From Triparma columacea (Eukaryota > Sar > Bolidophyceae > Parmales > Triparmaceae), in NCBI GenBank assembly GCA_030267965.1, contig BRYA01000105.1, forward strand, positions 1,246-56,318: a DNA stretch of 55,073 nt. The letters run 5' to 3'. The notes under the pieces were generated by a model. That model was not told the origin of the DNA, made no database searches, and was given only the letters and a program-made list of their open reading frames with translations. This document shows, piece by piece, positions 43,064-54,399 of the stretch. Within the stretch, counting starts at the first letter, position 1. Each line of letters starts with the position of its first letter. Position numbers and translations under genes: made by a program.

Positions 43064-44049
43064 TTACGGGTCCTTGTTGCTTGGAATTTTCTCAATCGGT
43101 GCAATGTTGGTCCTATGGTCCGCCGCCGGGTCAAAGTTGCCGTCCGCGTGTCCCGAAAGGAGCCAGGAGTTGCTCGGGTACGCCCCCGCGACCTCCCCGT
43201 TGTACCAAGCCCCAGAGTAGTCCCCGGCGTACCTGTCCGCGGACCACTCTCCGTCTGGGTGGGTGTTGGGGTGGGATTCCTGTCCTGTCCTGCCGTTGGT
43301 CGCGTCTAGGTAGGCGTGCCCGGCCTCGTTGATCTTCCCCGTTGTGGACGTGAAGTACCCCTTCCTCGGGTCTAGCACCCAGTCGCACTGCCAGCCTCTG
43401 TAGCCCGTTGGGCAGTTGACGCAGCCAGTGTCTGTGGTGAGGCCGTAGACGCTGCTGTACTTTCCCGGCGCGCAGCTACCTCCGCACTCTCTAGTTTGGT
43501 ACCCGGTTGAGGCCCCGTGTTTCCCTGGTGGACAGTATAAGCAGTCCTCCTCCGTCCTTGCCCCCCTTTCATCATTGTACCTTCCTGCTGGGCAATTTGC
43601 CGTGCACTGGGGGGAGAGTGTCCAGCGTCGGGGAGAGATTAGATTTCCAACGAAATTCATAACCGAGCGAATTACAAACACAAAACGAAGAATAGCGAAC
43701 AAACGAATATATTGAATGGAATGAATAGCGAACAAACGAATATATTGAATGGCCTTTCCCCCTATTCCCCTCTCCTACCCACCTGCTTCGTAGTCAAACC
43801 CTCCGTATTCCCGTACGTGCCCCTCGGGCAGAGCTCACACTCCATGTCCTTGAGTCCGCTGGGCCTGTATCTTCCCCTGGGGCAAGGGTGGGCGTTCTCC
43901 AGCAGCGTGGGTGAGTTTGCAGCCCCAATTTCAGTGAGATGCTGATCCTCGTGGAGCTGTGCCGGCGACGTTGCCCCCTTCCTACCATCGACACTCGCCA
44001 CCGCCATCATTATCGCCAATACAGCGATCATACTTCTAATTTTACCCAT
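43064..44049 (-). CDS. Small secreted Cys-rich protein
   Basis: Two exons, 44049-43783 and 43606-43064, give 269 residues. A signal peptide is evident (MGKIRSMIAVLAIMMAVASVDG). Four Cys-rich units follow with the CPxGxYxxxxG pattern (CPRGRYRPSGLKDMECELC, CPAGRYNDERGARTEEDC, CPPGKHGASTGYQ, CAPGKYSSVYGLTTDTGC), the same ephrin-receptor-like class as the gene at 25868-30870. The C-terminal ~110 residues have few Cys and are rich in Gly, Asp and aromatic residues (DRYAGDYSGAWYNGE). No transmembrane helix is seen at the end, so it is probably secreted or wall-bound. The intron contains an exact 30-bp direct repeat. Partners and role unknown. Confidence 0.82.
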
Positions 44050-44496
44050 TCACCAGAGGCTGTGGCTTGTCTCCCTTTATTGGCTGCCCTTCCCCTCCCT
44101 TTGCACTACGATCGCACAAACACCCTCCCCTCGAGCCCGCACCGCCGATCCTCTTCCAGTAAGTGCTGTAATATTAGCGCAACGTCCTTTACTTGTTTGA
44201 GCTGATGACTTTGCTCCCCAGTGCCGTTCCCAATTTGCTTTCGCTTCTCCTCCTGGTCTCCCCAAATAACGCTTTCAAGGGCTCCCCATTTCATTATCTC
44301 TGCAACTACTACCTCATTCTTATAAGATCGGTTGTCCGACAACCATTCGCTCCTTATTAAACCCTTTCCGTACATTCCTACCATCTCCCTCCCTTTAGAC
44401 TAGTAATTAAGCCAGCCCCACCCCCCCACCCCCACCTCCTCGGCCACTAGAGTGACCTCCTAAAATAGCCCTATTTCATTAGATCTCGTCAAAATC
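44050..44496. promoter_or_regulatory. Divergent promoter region of the Cys-rich and 7TM-RGS genes
   Basis: About 450 bp between divergent start codons. A 92-codon minus frame exists at 44106-44384 but shows no features. A C-rich run lies near 44416-44440. No defined motif. Confidence 0.4.
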
Positions 44497-46265
44497 ATGA
44501 CCAACCACACAAATACCACCGAGAACACGGGTTCCGATGGGGATGAGCTATCAAACGAGCTCCGTATAGTCACAATATGCATAGTAGTCCTTTACCCCAT
44601 CTTTATGGCGTATTGTCAGTTCCTTCTTCACTCTAGGAGGAAGGATAGGTTCATTAAGAAGAGGTCTATGCCCATGATACAGCTCGCGTCCACCGTTCCT
44701 GGCTGGTTGGCGTGGTGTAACCTCATCTTTTCCCTGCAGATTGGGGTGTACTGTTGGACGTTCTACTGTTTTGCCCTCCTCATTGCGCCCCTCTCCATCG
44801 GCCCCCAGCTCGTGCGCGCAATTAGGCTGTGGAGCATGTTTAAGCTGTCCCACATGGCACTATCGCGTGACATCATCTCAGTCAAGCGAGTTAATAGTAG
44901 GCAAATTAGCGATATGAAGAGAGGTGAGAATGGAACGGTGGGAGGGTGGAACTGTGGAACGGAACGCATTCGTGCAGCAAGCAAGTGGATGCTATCCCCC
45001 CCACCTACCCCTAAACGATTCTCTTCGCTCACCCCTCCTCCCCCCCCCCCCCAGCTGGAACGCTTGACAATTCCAACTTGAACATCGACACCGCCGTCAA
45101 GTCCGCGTTGGAGGTGAACGCGGTGAAAAGCTTCGCGAAAATTATGCACAACATTACCACGTGGATCCTCCTGGTAATCCCCACGACGTCCCTGGTAGTA
45201 TTGTCCATGGCCCTCTCTGATGGAAACCAACTTATGGAGACCAACTTTGTGCAGTGCTTCCCCGAGCCCCTCATCGTCCGATACTTCTCCCCCGCTAACG
45301 GCCTTCTCATTGCCATTATGGCGCTCGCGGGGACTTGTATCCTTAGGAGCTCAACGGACGAGCTCGGAATAAGGCACGAAATCACGCGGAACGTGCTCCT
45401 CTGGGGTTGCACATACATTGCCGTTCTAGTGATGAGAACCCTCGACCTCGGCCACCTCCAGCCCATCATGATCTCCCTGCAGCAGACGGCCCTCTCATAC
45501 TCCATGATTATTTTACCCTGCAAGCACCAGAACGGCTTCTTCTTCTTCCTCATGCCGGGGGCCTCCAAGATCTTAGCGGAGGGCAGCAGTGACGACTCGA
45601 ACAGGTACAGCTCCTCCCCCTCGGGAGGCTCCAATTACTCCATGTCCTCAGTGGGGTCGTCTAAGGAGAACTCGATGTACGAGCAAGGCCTTGAGAGTGT
45701 CTTGTCCACGGAGAAGGGCGTCAAGAAGTTCGCTGAGCACTGCGCGAGGGAGTTCAGTCTCGAGAATATTCGATTCTGGCAGGCTGTGAATCAGTACAGG
45801 GAGATGTTCAACTCGGAGACGGCGGATGACATGGCAGAAACGGCCCATCACATCTTCGAGGAGTACGTCAAACCGGGAAGCGAAATGCAGGTCAATCTAC
45901 CTATGACCATGGCAAAGGTGAGGCGGTGGTGGTGCGGCGCAGTGGGGGGGGGGGGTTAGGTGGCCTTCATTTCGCGATTCATTTTCTTCTCTCCTCTTGA
46001 GTCTCAATTCTTCTGTACCTCCCCTCTAACCCCCCTCCCCCCATTCTCCGCGCCCCCACAGGAGATTAGAAAGAAAATTGACCAAAAAGAAATAACTATA
46101 GAACTGTTCGACGATGGACAAAAAGAGATCTTCAATCTAATGTCCAGGGACTCCTACCAGAGGTTCCTTAACGCTAGGGCTTCTAGAAAGACAACAAGGA
46201 GGGGTTCTTCCAACGGTTCGGGAGGAAGAAGGAAAAGCATATCCAACGCCCTCGGAATTGGCTGA
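44497..46265 (+). CDS. Seven-transmembrane RGS protein
   Basis: Three exons: 44497-44923, 45055-45917, 46062-46265, in phase, 497 residues. Residues 1-25 are an Asn/Thr-rich extracellular lead with glycosylation sites (NHTNTTENTG). Seven helices follow, including IVTICIVVLYPIFMAYCQFL, WCNLIFSLQIGVYCW, WILLVIPTTSLVVLSMAL, LLIAIMALAGTCIL and NVLLWGCTYIAVLVM. A Ser-rich linker leads to an RGS domain at about 335-470 (LESVLSTEKGVKKFAEHCA, ENIRFWQAVNQYREMF, HHIFEEYVKPGSEMQVNLP, FDDGQKEIFNLMSRDSYQRFL). RGS domains speed GTP hydrolysis by G-alpha subunits. The 7TM-RGS layout is known from plant RGS1 and several protists, where it keeps self-activating G-alpha proteins off in a ligand-dependent way. 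The tail is basic with a KSIS site. Divergent from the secreted Cys-rich gene. Confidence 0.9.
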
Positions 46266-47278
46266 GAATGGGAATAGCAGTTGTAAAATCAAACTGAACA
46301 TATGAATACCCAAAGTTCTTTTCTTTTTGCTGGAGATCCTTCCTTCCCTGCCACACCACCCACGATTCTAAAAAAGTTAAGACGTACTTTTATTACAGCC
46401 CCCCCTAATGTATCCATAAGTGTATTTAAAGGTTGGAACCGACTGTTTTGGAGGGGGAGAGAATGTGATGAACGTTGTTTTAAAGCTATACTATTTTAGA
46501 ATATAGGGAGGAGGGCGACAGTACCGAGGGCGAGTGGATGCTACGAACTTGCTTGCTGTCGTTGCACCCCCCACACTCCCCTCCACCCTTCCCGCGGCTT
46601 GCTTCGCTCGCCGCCCCCAACCCCCGTAAATTAACCCCCCCCCACCCCCTTCCGCAACTTGCTTCGCTCGTCGCAGTTGATGCTACGAACTTGCTTGCTG
46701 TCGTTGTTTGATTGGGTGTTGTGAGTAGGGAAGGATTAAGAGCAAATTGTTTTGCCTTGGCTAAACTCGCGCTGAGGAGATATTATCGACTATTTAGCGT
46801 GGGACAATACTAACAACGCAAATAAGAACCACCCTAACACAAACTAATTGACGAAGCGAAGGTGACAAGGGATTTAAAATCTAGGACATCCCGAGGCTTT
46901 CCTGTCGACAACTTCTTGGGACCCTTGGAGGAGTGGGGCTACGGGGCGTTTGGTGAAGAGGTAAGCTGGGAGGGCGGGTGATCGGGGGAGGGGGGAGAGA
47001 GTGGGGGAAGTGGCGAGGGGAGGGAGGAAGGAGGGAAAGAAGGAGATCTCGGCGACTTAACAGAGTGATTCGGTCTTTTCGATGCACCATGCACGATGAG
47101 GAAAATGGGCAAGCAAAAAAATGCAAAGAATCTCTGTTTTGGAAAATATAAATACGCTCACTTTACGAACATGTCAACTTACGATATCTTCACTCACGCC
47201 AAAAAAACACCGCTCCGCCACCTTTTTTACGCACGTCGATCGTGAACGCATGATTTTCAGCACACCATCAAGATCGTC
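46266..47278. other. Intergenic region with dispersed short repeats
   Basis: About 1 kb without a supported gene. It holds two copies of 'gatgctacgaacttgcttgc' (46537 and 46679), each next to 'cttgcttcgctcg' words also found in introns of other genes in the window, and C-rich runs. The right part (46860-47120) is G/A-rich on the plus strand. The sequence tttcag at 47256-47261 could be a splice acceptor, so an upstream non-coding exon of the START-like gene may lie here. Confidence 0.4.
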
Positions 47279-50200
47279 ATGGAGGGTGAGGTTGAAGCAG
47301 ATGCGGGAGTCGTGAATGACGCCAGCGAGACCAACTATGCCTCCGAGCCCCCCTCAGGCCCCAATCACACCCCCTCCGCAATACACGGTCCCGTAGATAT
47401 TGCCTTCACAGTCTCTAAATCTAAAAGCTCTCACGAGGACGCTGAAGAAGACCAAGGTAAGTTCGATTCAGGGGGTTTTAAGGGGGGAGACCCTTGATAT
47501 TCTACACGGAATCGAGGAGCACGCGTTGATATCTCTTCATGTTAGTTAACACCATAATCGCCATTACCGCAGACTCTAAAAACGGCCACGAGGACGCCGG
47601 ACAAGGTGAGTTGTGCGTTGAGAGGCGAAAAAGAAAAACGCATTTTAATACTCTAGGGGAGAGCGGAAGAGTCGCGGGATCGCGCATTGAAACTTTGTAG
47701 TTTTTTCTCACCGCCTGCATGCGGAACGCGTGGAGCCGTTTGCGGAGGGCCTGGCCCTCGGCGTCAAGCTCGACGGGCGGCGGCCGCGGCGCATGCGCAC
47801 GCCTGCCGGTCTGCGGCGACCGCATGGGATCCGTCTCCGGCCACCGCATGGGGCGCTTCTGCGGCGACCGCGTGGGTTCCGTCTGCGGCCACCGCATGGG
47901 GCGCTTCTGCGGTGACCGCATGGGTTCCGTCTGCGGCGACTGCATGGGGCGCTTCTGCGGCGACCGCATGGGTTCCGTCTGCGGCGACCGCATGGGACGC
48001 TTCTGCGGTGACCGCATGGGTTCCGTCTGCGGCGACCGCATGGGACGCTTCTGCGGTGACCACATGGGTTCCGTCTGCGGCGACCGCGTGGGGCGCTTGA
48101 TATGATACACAGAAATGAGGAGCACGCGTTGATATCGCTTAATGTTGACTAACAAACGCCATAATCGCCATTACCGCAGATTCTGAAAATGGTCATGAGG
48201 ACGCCGGACGAGGTGAGTTGTGCATTGAGAGCCAGAAAAGGAAAAATACATTTTAATACTCTAGGGGAGAGCGGGAGAGTCGCGGGAGGACGCGTTGAAA
48301 CTTTGTAATTTTTCTCATTTTTGCAACAATGGTGCCCCCTTCACAGTCTCTAGAAGCTCTCATGAGGATGCTAGACGAGGTGAGTTTGCGTAGTCGTTTA
48401 GACGAAGAGTAGAATATTTTGATCGTTCACAGGGGAGGGCTGAGAAGCCATTCTGAGGGAGTTTCAGATTTTGCCTTTTTTTGACCCTTTTCGCCAAAAA
48501 TTCCCCCAAAACCACCCCCAGAAATTTCCGGCCATACTCATCTTCAACCTGGACATGAAAATTTCAACGCCGAAGTTTCCGACAATCCCTTCAACGATGG
48601 AATAGCGGGGGAGAGCAATCTAAGCGCTATGCCGCCTGCTGTTGGGTGCGCGACTCCCGGCCGCACGCCAGTCGGCCTTGCGACTGTCAGCCACGCTACT
48701 GCCGCTCAGTCCATGAGAGCAGATCTTGACAACACTGTCATTAACAAAGACCCTCCGCAGCCACTCTCTAGCCCCAATCACACACCCTCCGCCATACGCG
48801 GTCCCGTAGATATCGATTACACAGCTCTTGGCCCAGAACAAGTCACACTTGTCAAGCTTCTAGACGACCGCGGAGCCATTGAAGGCCTCATAGACAAGTC
48901 TACCGGCGTCGATGTGAAGGTTATGGAGCTTGCTGATGTCTTCCACGACGAGCGCGCCAAGATCGTTGACTTTCTCCTCACCGATTGTGAGCAGGGCAAG
49001 TTCCGAAGGAAGACCCTCCTGGAGTATGACGAAAAGGAAGGAGACACTCGCAGACTTGTCTACTGGCAGCACTACGGCAGCGGGAATAAGTTTGTCGAAT
49101 TTCTCCTCGACGTCAAAATCGTCTCTCCCGACGAATCGACGAACATTATGGAGTTGGCACCCCTTGATGAGGATGACCTTTCTGATGAGGCAACTGCGAT
49201 GCTTGTCAAAATTCTAGCGTCAATAAACACCAAGACTGTCAAGCGAGGTGTCATTAAGGGCGAGCTCAGCTTCACTGACTTTGCGTTTGGACAAACTGCA
49301 GTCACCATGGTGGGAACTCTCAAGGCAGAGGAGAGAGCAACAGAGATGAAATCAGAAGTTGATTTTCGCACAGTCAAAAGCTTTAAATCTGCTAAGTCAA
49401 ACATTGGAAGGAAAATAAGCAGCATCAGCAGTGTCAAGAAAGGAGCTTACAAGGATGTATTTGTTTCATGGAAGGGAATTCTAAATGAAGTCATGAAGAA
49501 GTTCAGACAGCCTGCAGTCATTGACGAGCAGAAGAAGGCGCACTTTGAAGAATTGGTCATGCCCAATGTGCCAACTCTTACTGAGGAAGAGGACAGGATG
49601 CTGGAAAGTGTCACAGGGCTGGAGGAGGAACTCTACAAGAAGGGAAAGAGAGTCAAGGGGACACTGAAGGAGGCGGTGGATAAATTCCTTTGGAGAGATG
49701 GGGACAATGTGTGGGCAGCCTTTGGGGTCACTGTGGACAAGTCAGCAAAGCGTGTATTGGCAGAGCAATTTCTGCTTGACACATTTGCGCGATCTGAGAA
49801 ACACTTCAAAAATAATGGGAACTTACCAAGGGTTATCAGGAATGATTTTGAGGGAACTAGAAGCATGCACTATCATTTTGGCGTGAAGGTCCCTGCCGCC
49901 ACCAATCGACTTTTTGAGAATTGGTTTGTGTGGATGGAAGTTAAACTTGAGAATGGCCAGACATCATACATTTTGGCTTTTGTGCCACTGACAGAGTACC
50001 CTGGAGGAGGCTTCAAGGACCTCAGTAAGGAAGGATTTGTGCTAGGAGAGACTAGAGGTGCCTACTTCTTCAACGAAGTCGCTCCAAATGTCTGCAGAGT
50101 GACACGCGTTCAAACAGTTGATCTGAAATTTAGTGGCCTTCTTCAAAATGCAGTGATGGACAAAGCAATTGACTACCTTGCAAAGAGTCAGCTTGTTGAG

Positions 50201-53200
50201 GCTAACAGGTTGCAGGAGAAGTTCAGGAGGAATGGGAAGGAAGTTGATGCTGAGGTCAGGGGGGTTTTGGTGGAGAGGATGAGGGAGGGCGTTGAGTTAG
50301 AGGAGGACCAAAAGAAGGTGTTTGGGGAGTTGGAGGAGCTCTTTGGTAGGGAGGACGAAGAAGGGTGGGGGCCTCTCAAGTCACCTTACAAAGGGGTGGA
50401 GATGGAGATCAAGTACAGTCAGCAGAAGAAGGGTGAGAGGAGCATTGCACTCGGGCGAGCTTACGGAAATGCAGACTGTACAGCAGAAGAGGCAGCAGCT
50501 TGGTACTTTGAGTACTGTGGAAGGTATAGGAATACTCTTGGTTTCCAGGCTGGCGATCTTGCCCGGCTTGAAGTAAGAAAGGGAGGGCAAAGGAGAAACG
50601 AGAAGCTGATTGCGTCAGTCAAGAAGCTTCCTTTGCTGCTCAATAACAGAGAAAGTGTCTTTAGAAATCTGTGGAAAAAGAACAAAAATGATAGTATCTC
50701 TGTTGGCTCTTGGCCAAGCGACGATGAGATTGATTACGGCGGAGAAATAAAAAATGTAGTCAGAGCAGATGGCCGAGGACTGTTTATAGCTACCAACATC
50801 AGCAAAGAAGGAGGGATAGCCCAGTGTAAGCTTGATTTCAAACAGCGCTTGGATGCTGGCGGTTTCATCCCCCTAAAACTTGTCGAGAAAAAAATTCCAA
50901 AGCAACTGCAAATCTTACATGAGATTCAAGAAACTTTCAAGCAAGATGAGGAGATTGATAAGGCTGCGCTGGAGAATCTTGCAAACATCATGAGAAATGA
51001 GCAGCAAAATTATACAAAGGAGGAGGAGGCAGCAGTTATGAGGGGGAAGGAATTTTATGAGAAGTGCAAGGTGGATAAGAACTTTGATGAACTGAAGAGT
51101 CCTGATGAGAGGGTCAAGATGAAGCTAGTTCATGTTGACAGGGCAAGCAGTGGAACTGGTTTTGCCACTTCTGTAGTTGATGCGAGTGTGGAGGAGTGTG
51201 CTGCCTACGAGTTCATGGATTCAAGAGAATTCCGTAAAACTTTAAAGGAGCAAGGTATCACTGAGTACCACGTCAAAAATGTTAATGACCACACCTTCTA
51301 TTACATCACAACAAGGAATCTTGGTCTCCCTGGTTTTGTTCCTCGTGATGGAAGAAATAAAGTTATCTGGCACAAACAAGATGACGGCAAAGTTATCATT
51401 AATCTTGAAGATACAGAGGAGCTTCAAGAAGACTTTCCAGTGAAGGCTGGGAATATTTTAGTAAATATTCACACAGTATGGGTGTTTGAGCCACTTGACC
51501 CTATTGGAGGTGTGCCACAAACATCAGTCACTTTCACAACAAAGGTAGACCTTGGTGGTGTCATTTTCTCTTCCATCATGAACAAGCTTGCATCAAGGTT
51601 TGTTGCAGTACTCTCAACCTTGAGGAAGAAATTTGACAAGAGCAAAGAGATTGACGCCTTTAAGAGAAAGCAGATGATTGCAAAGTTTGAGGAGATACCA
51701 ATTAGGGGAGCACCAAATATTGAAAGTCACTTTGACGAGATTGACGGAGCTCAAGAGATCAGTAGTGGGTTGTCTGGACAGACATTGATAAAGGCAGAGA
51801 AGGGCATGGGGTGGGGGAAGACTTCAATAACTGTGAGAGCATCCAACGAGGAAGTTGCAGCATTCTTCTGGGGCCTTAAAAGTGAAGCTGAATCCCAGCT
51901 CGTGATTCACAGAGTTAACAACAAGACACTTGTAATCACAGGTGACCTAGAAGTATTTGCACCAAAACGCTCACTGAGCTCGCTGAGCAGTTCTAGGATT
52001 GACTCAATCGTAAGCTCACTGAATAGTACCACGATTGGCTCAAAAACAAATGCATTCACAGCATTCACAGCAGTGAAAATTTCTAAGGTTGGAAATAAGA
52101 AGACAGACATTGAAATGGTGACTAGACATAAGGGTTTAGGAAAAGCTACCAGCAAACAGAGTGTAATTAAGCACCTGAGCATGGCAACTGATGCTGCTTA
52201 CTACTTTGATAACCTTCTGAAGAGTGCAGAAGCAGGGGAACAGGATGGGAGGAGGTTTGGAGAGCAGCTGATGGAGAGAGTGAAGAAAAGGAAAGTCGAG
52301 GACAGTAAGGTAAAGGTCGTGAGGGAATTCATTGCTGCCAATAGGGCACTGAGAGAGATTACAGAGCAGCATGGTTTCATGAGAACTATGCTGTATGCTG
52401 TGGTTATGAACAAATTCAAAAGGAGAGCGACAAATGAGGGAGAAGTTAAGAGTGAGGAGGAGGCCAGGGGATGGGAGATTGGGAGTGCAATGACAGCAGT
52501 CATGTTAACCACAGCAACTGCAGCACATGCAGTAGATGAATGGGCACATCAATTCAATGAAGTGCAAGAAGTCATGAATGAACAAGCGTGGTTAAGGCCC
52601 ATGCTTGAGGAGATAACTATGAAACTATTCATGAAGTCCACCTTAGGCTTAAAGGCAAGGGTCATTGTAGGTGCTGCAACAAGCATGGTTGATTTGCTGA
52701 CTGATGTGTATGTGACGTACATGTTTAGGAGAGGTAAGAAGTATGGGTACTTTAAGGCTTCTTTGGCAAGTGTGGTGGCGTCAATTGGGCTTCAGATGCT
52801 TTGTGTTGTTGCACAGAACAAAAAGTTAGGGATGAAGAGGGTGGTGCGGGAGTGGATTCCAATCTTGCTTGGGTACAAGCCTGCAGTAGATGCTTACAGG
52901 GTAGCAACTGGGGCAAAGCAAGAGGCTGGGACGTCATTTGACCCTATGTATGAGATGACAACAATGAAAGGTTTGGAGATGGTTGCTGAGGCAATCCCTG
53001 GAGTGATCATCCAACTTATGGCTATTGCAACAAGTGACAAAGATGTTAGAACTTCAGCTTGGCTTTCAGTTGCAGTGTCAGCAATTACCACAGGCTTTGC
53101 CTCTGCAACAATAAGTTACGACTGGGACACAGACCCGGTGAAAAGAGAGCAAGCACCTGACTTCTATGGTTATATTCCAGGAAAAGCAAGCAAGAGAACA

Positions 53201-54088
53201 GTAGTATTTTTGTCCATGTTGCTGTTCACAGCTGGAATGCTTCTAATAAGATGTACAACAATAGTTCTTCTTGGGTTGATGGGAGGTAGATGGGCCTTTC
53301 TCTACATTGGAGCTGACCTTGGTCTGTACATGTTGGTTAAGATATTGAGGGGAGACTTCTGGTATTGGATACCATATGATACTTTTTTTGAAGTTGGGAA
53401 TAGTATTTTTGTTAGAGTGGTTATAAAGATTGCTACAGACTTTACCTCAATCATGCAAATGAGACATCCTAATGAAGTTGGAGGAGTCTATTGGTTGTTT
53501 GGTCTTCCCTTGACAATGGTAAGTCTACCAGTGTCAATATATATAGCTTCACCTTATGTTGATGAGATAGCAATTGATATTGCAACATCGGTTGTGATCT
53601 ATTTAATACCTATAACTACCCTGTGGTTTTCCGTCTTCTTTTGGACCATTGAGAGGAAGTACTGGCACACCTTCTGGAGTCTACAAAGATCAAAGGATTT
53701 TACAATGGCATATTTCCGCAAAGGAAAAAATGATGCTATAAAAATCCAAGTCTTTAGTAACTCAAGGCATCAATGGGTCTCAATTGAAGAGGAGTTAAGG
53801 AAATGGATTGTGTTAAACTGGACTAAATGGGAGGACGAACAGCCAGAGTGGTTCACTGATGTGATAAGAGCTACAGTACCTGAAGATTTCATTCCAACAG
53901 ATGGAGATGCTAGAAGAAGAGAGAGTTTTAGGAGAGCAAGTGTTGATGCTGAAGCTGAGAATGGTCTAGCAGGTGCTTTAAGAGCAAGCATTAGGAGAGC
54001 AAGTGTTGGAGGCGCTGATGGTAGAGCTATTATAGGGGTAGTAGGTGGGAAGGCTAAAGTAAGCAGTGTTGTGCCAGTAGAAGGATGA
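47279..54088 (+). CDS. Multi-START-like, polytopic membrane fusion protein (last gene before telomere)
   Basis: Five exons: 47279-47456, 47573-47605, 48180-48212, 48347-48379, 48522-54088, all phase 1 junctions, 1947 residues. Exons 2-4 are 33-nt microexons, each encoding an SxxxHEDA peptide. Residues ~200-1340 contain about five START-like lipid-binding segments, each with a VDAS-type strand and helix (DCTAEEAAAWYFEY, DASVEECAAYEFMD, RASNEEVAAFFWGL) and ending in a long charged helix. Residues ~1469-1830 are the same membrane module as the genes at 1625-5670 (ATSMVDLLTDVYVTYM, YKPAVDAYRVATGAKQEAG, AEAIPGVIIQLMAIA, DFYGYIPGKA, RHPNEVGGVYW, DEQPEWFTD). The tail has repeated RRASV kinase-type sites. 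START domains carry lipids, and the membrane module loosely recalls XK-related scramblases, so lipid sensing or transfer is plausible. The main exon is AT-richer than most genes here. Confidence 0.8.
47492..48310. repeat. Tandem duplication carrying a microexon, with minisatellite inserted
   Basis: About 200 bp at 47492-47705 (intron end, microexon 2, next intron) recurs at about 48096-48310 around microexon 3. Shared words: 'gaggagcacgcgttgatatc', 'cataatcgccattaccgcag', 'gacgccggac', 'gggagagcg', 'gcgttgaaactttgta'. The 24-bp minisatellite lies between the copies. Confidence 0.85.
47817..48098. repeat. Intronic 24-bp minisatellite with 48-bp higher-order unit
   Basis: Nearly twelve copies of a 24-base unit alternate strictly between type A (...catgggttccgtctgcgg) and type B (...catggggcgcttctgcgg), giving a 48-bp higher-order repeat. 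It is GC-rich, within intron 2 of the START-like gene. Because 24 is divisible by 3, several frames stay open on both strands; these are not genes in my view. Confidence 0.88.
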
Positions 54089-54399
54089 TTATGGGGAGTA
54101 ACTAAGAGGGCAGCAACATTTGTAGGACAAATTGATTTGATTTGGTAGTTGTGATTTTTGTTTGTGTTTTTGGTGAATGTTAAGTAATGTGGGAGTGTTG
54201 TTGTGGTTTGTGAGTATTTAAGAAGTGGAGTTGATGTGTTGTAGGAGTGTTATAGGTGTCAATGATTAATGTGGAAGTTTAGTAGATGGATAAAAGGAGT
54301 GTTAAAGTAATTTGTGAGTATTGAGGATATGTAGTAGATGTGTATGGAGATTTGGAGAGTTGTGGTAGTATTATAGTGGTTTGTGAGTATAATAGAAGT
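54089..54399. other. Subtelomeric spacer after the last gene
   Basis: T/G-rich on the plus strand, with repeated 'gtagatgtgtatgg', 'gtggtttgtgagta' and 'tgtgagtat' words suggesting decayed satellite copies. No gene. Confidence 0.6.

Noticed and set aside
47502..48155. Minus-strand 217-codon frame with MRSPQ(T/K) repeats
   Set aside because: It lies over the 24-bp intronic minisatellite, whose length keeps all frames open, and crosses two microexon boundaries of the plus-strand gene.
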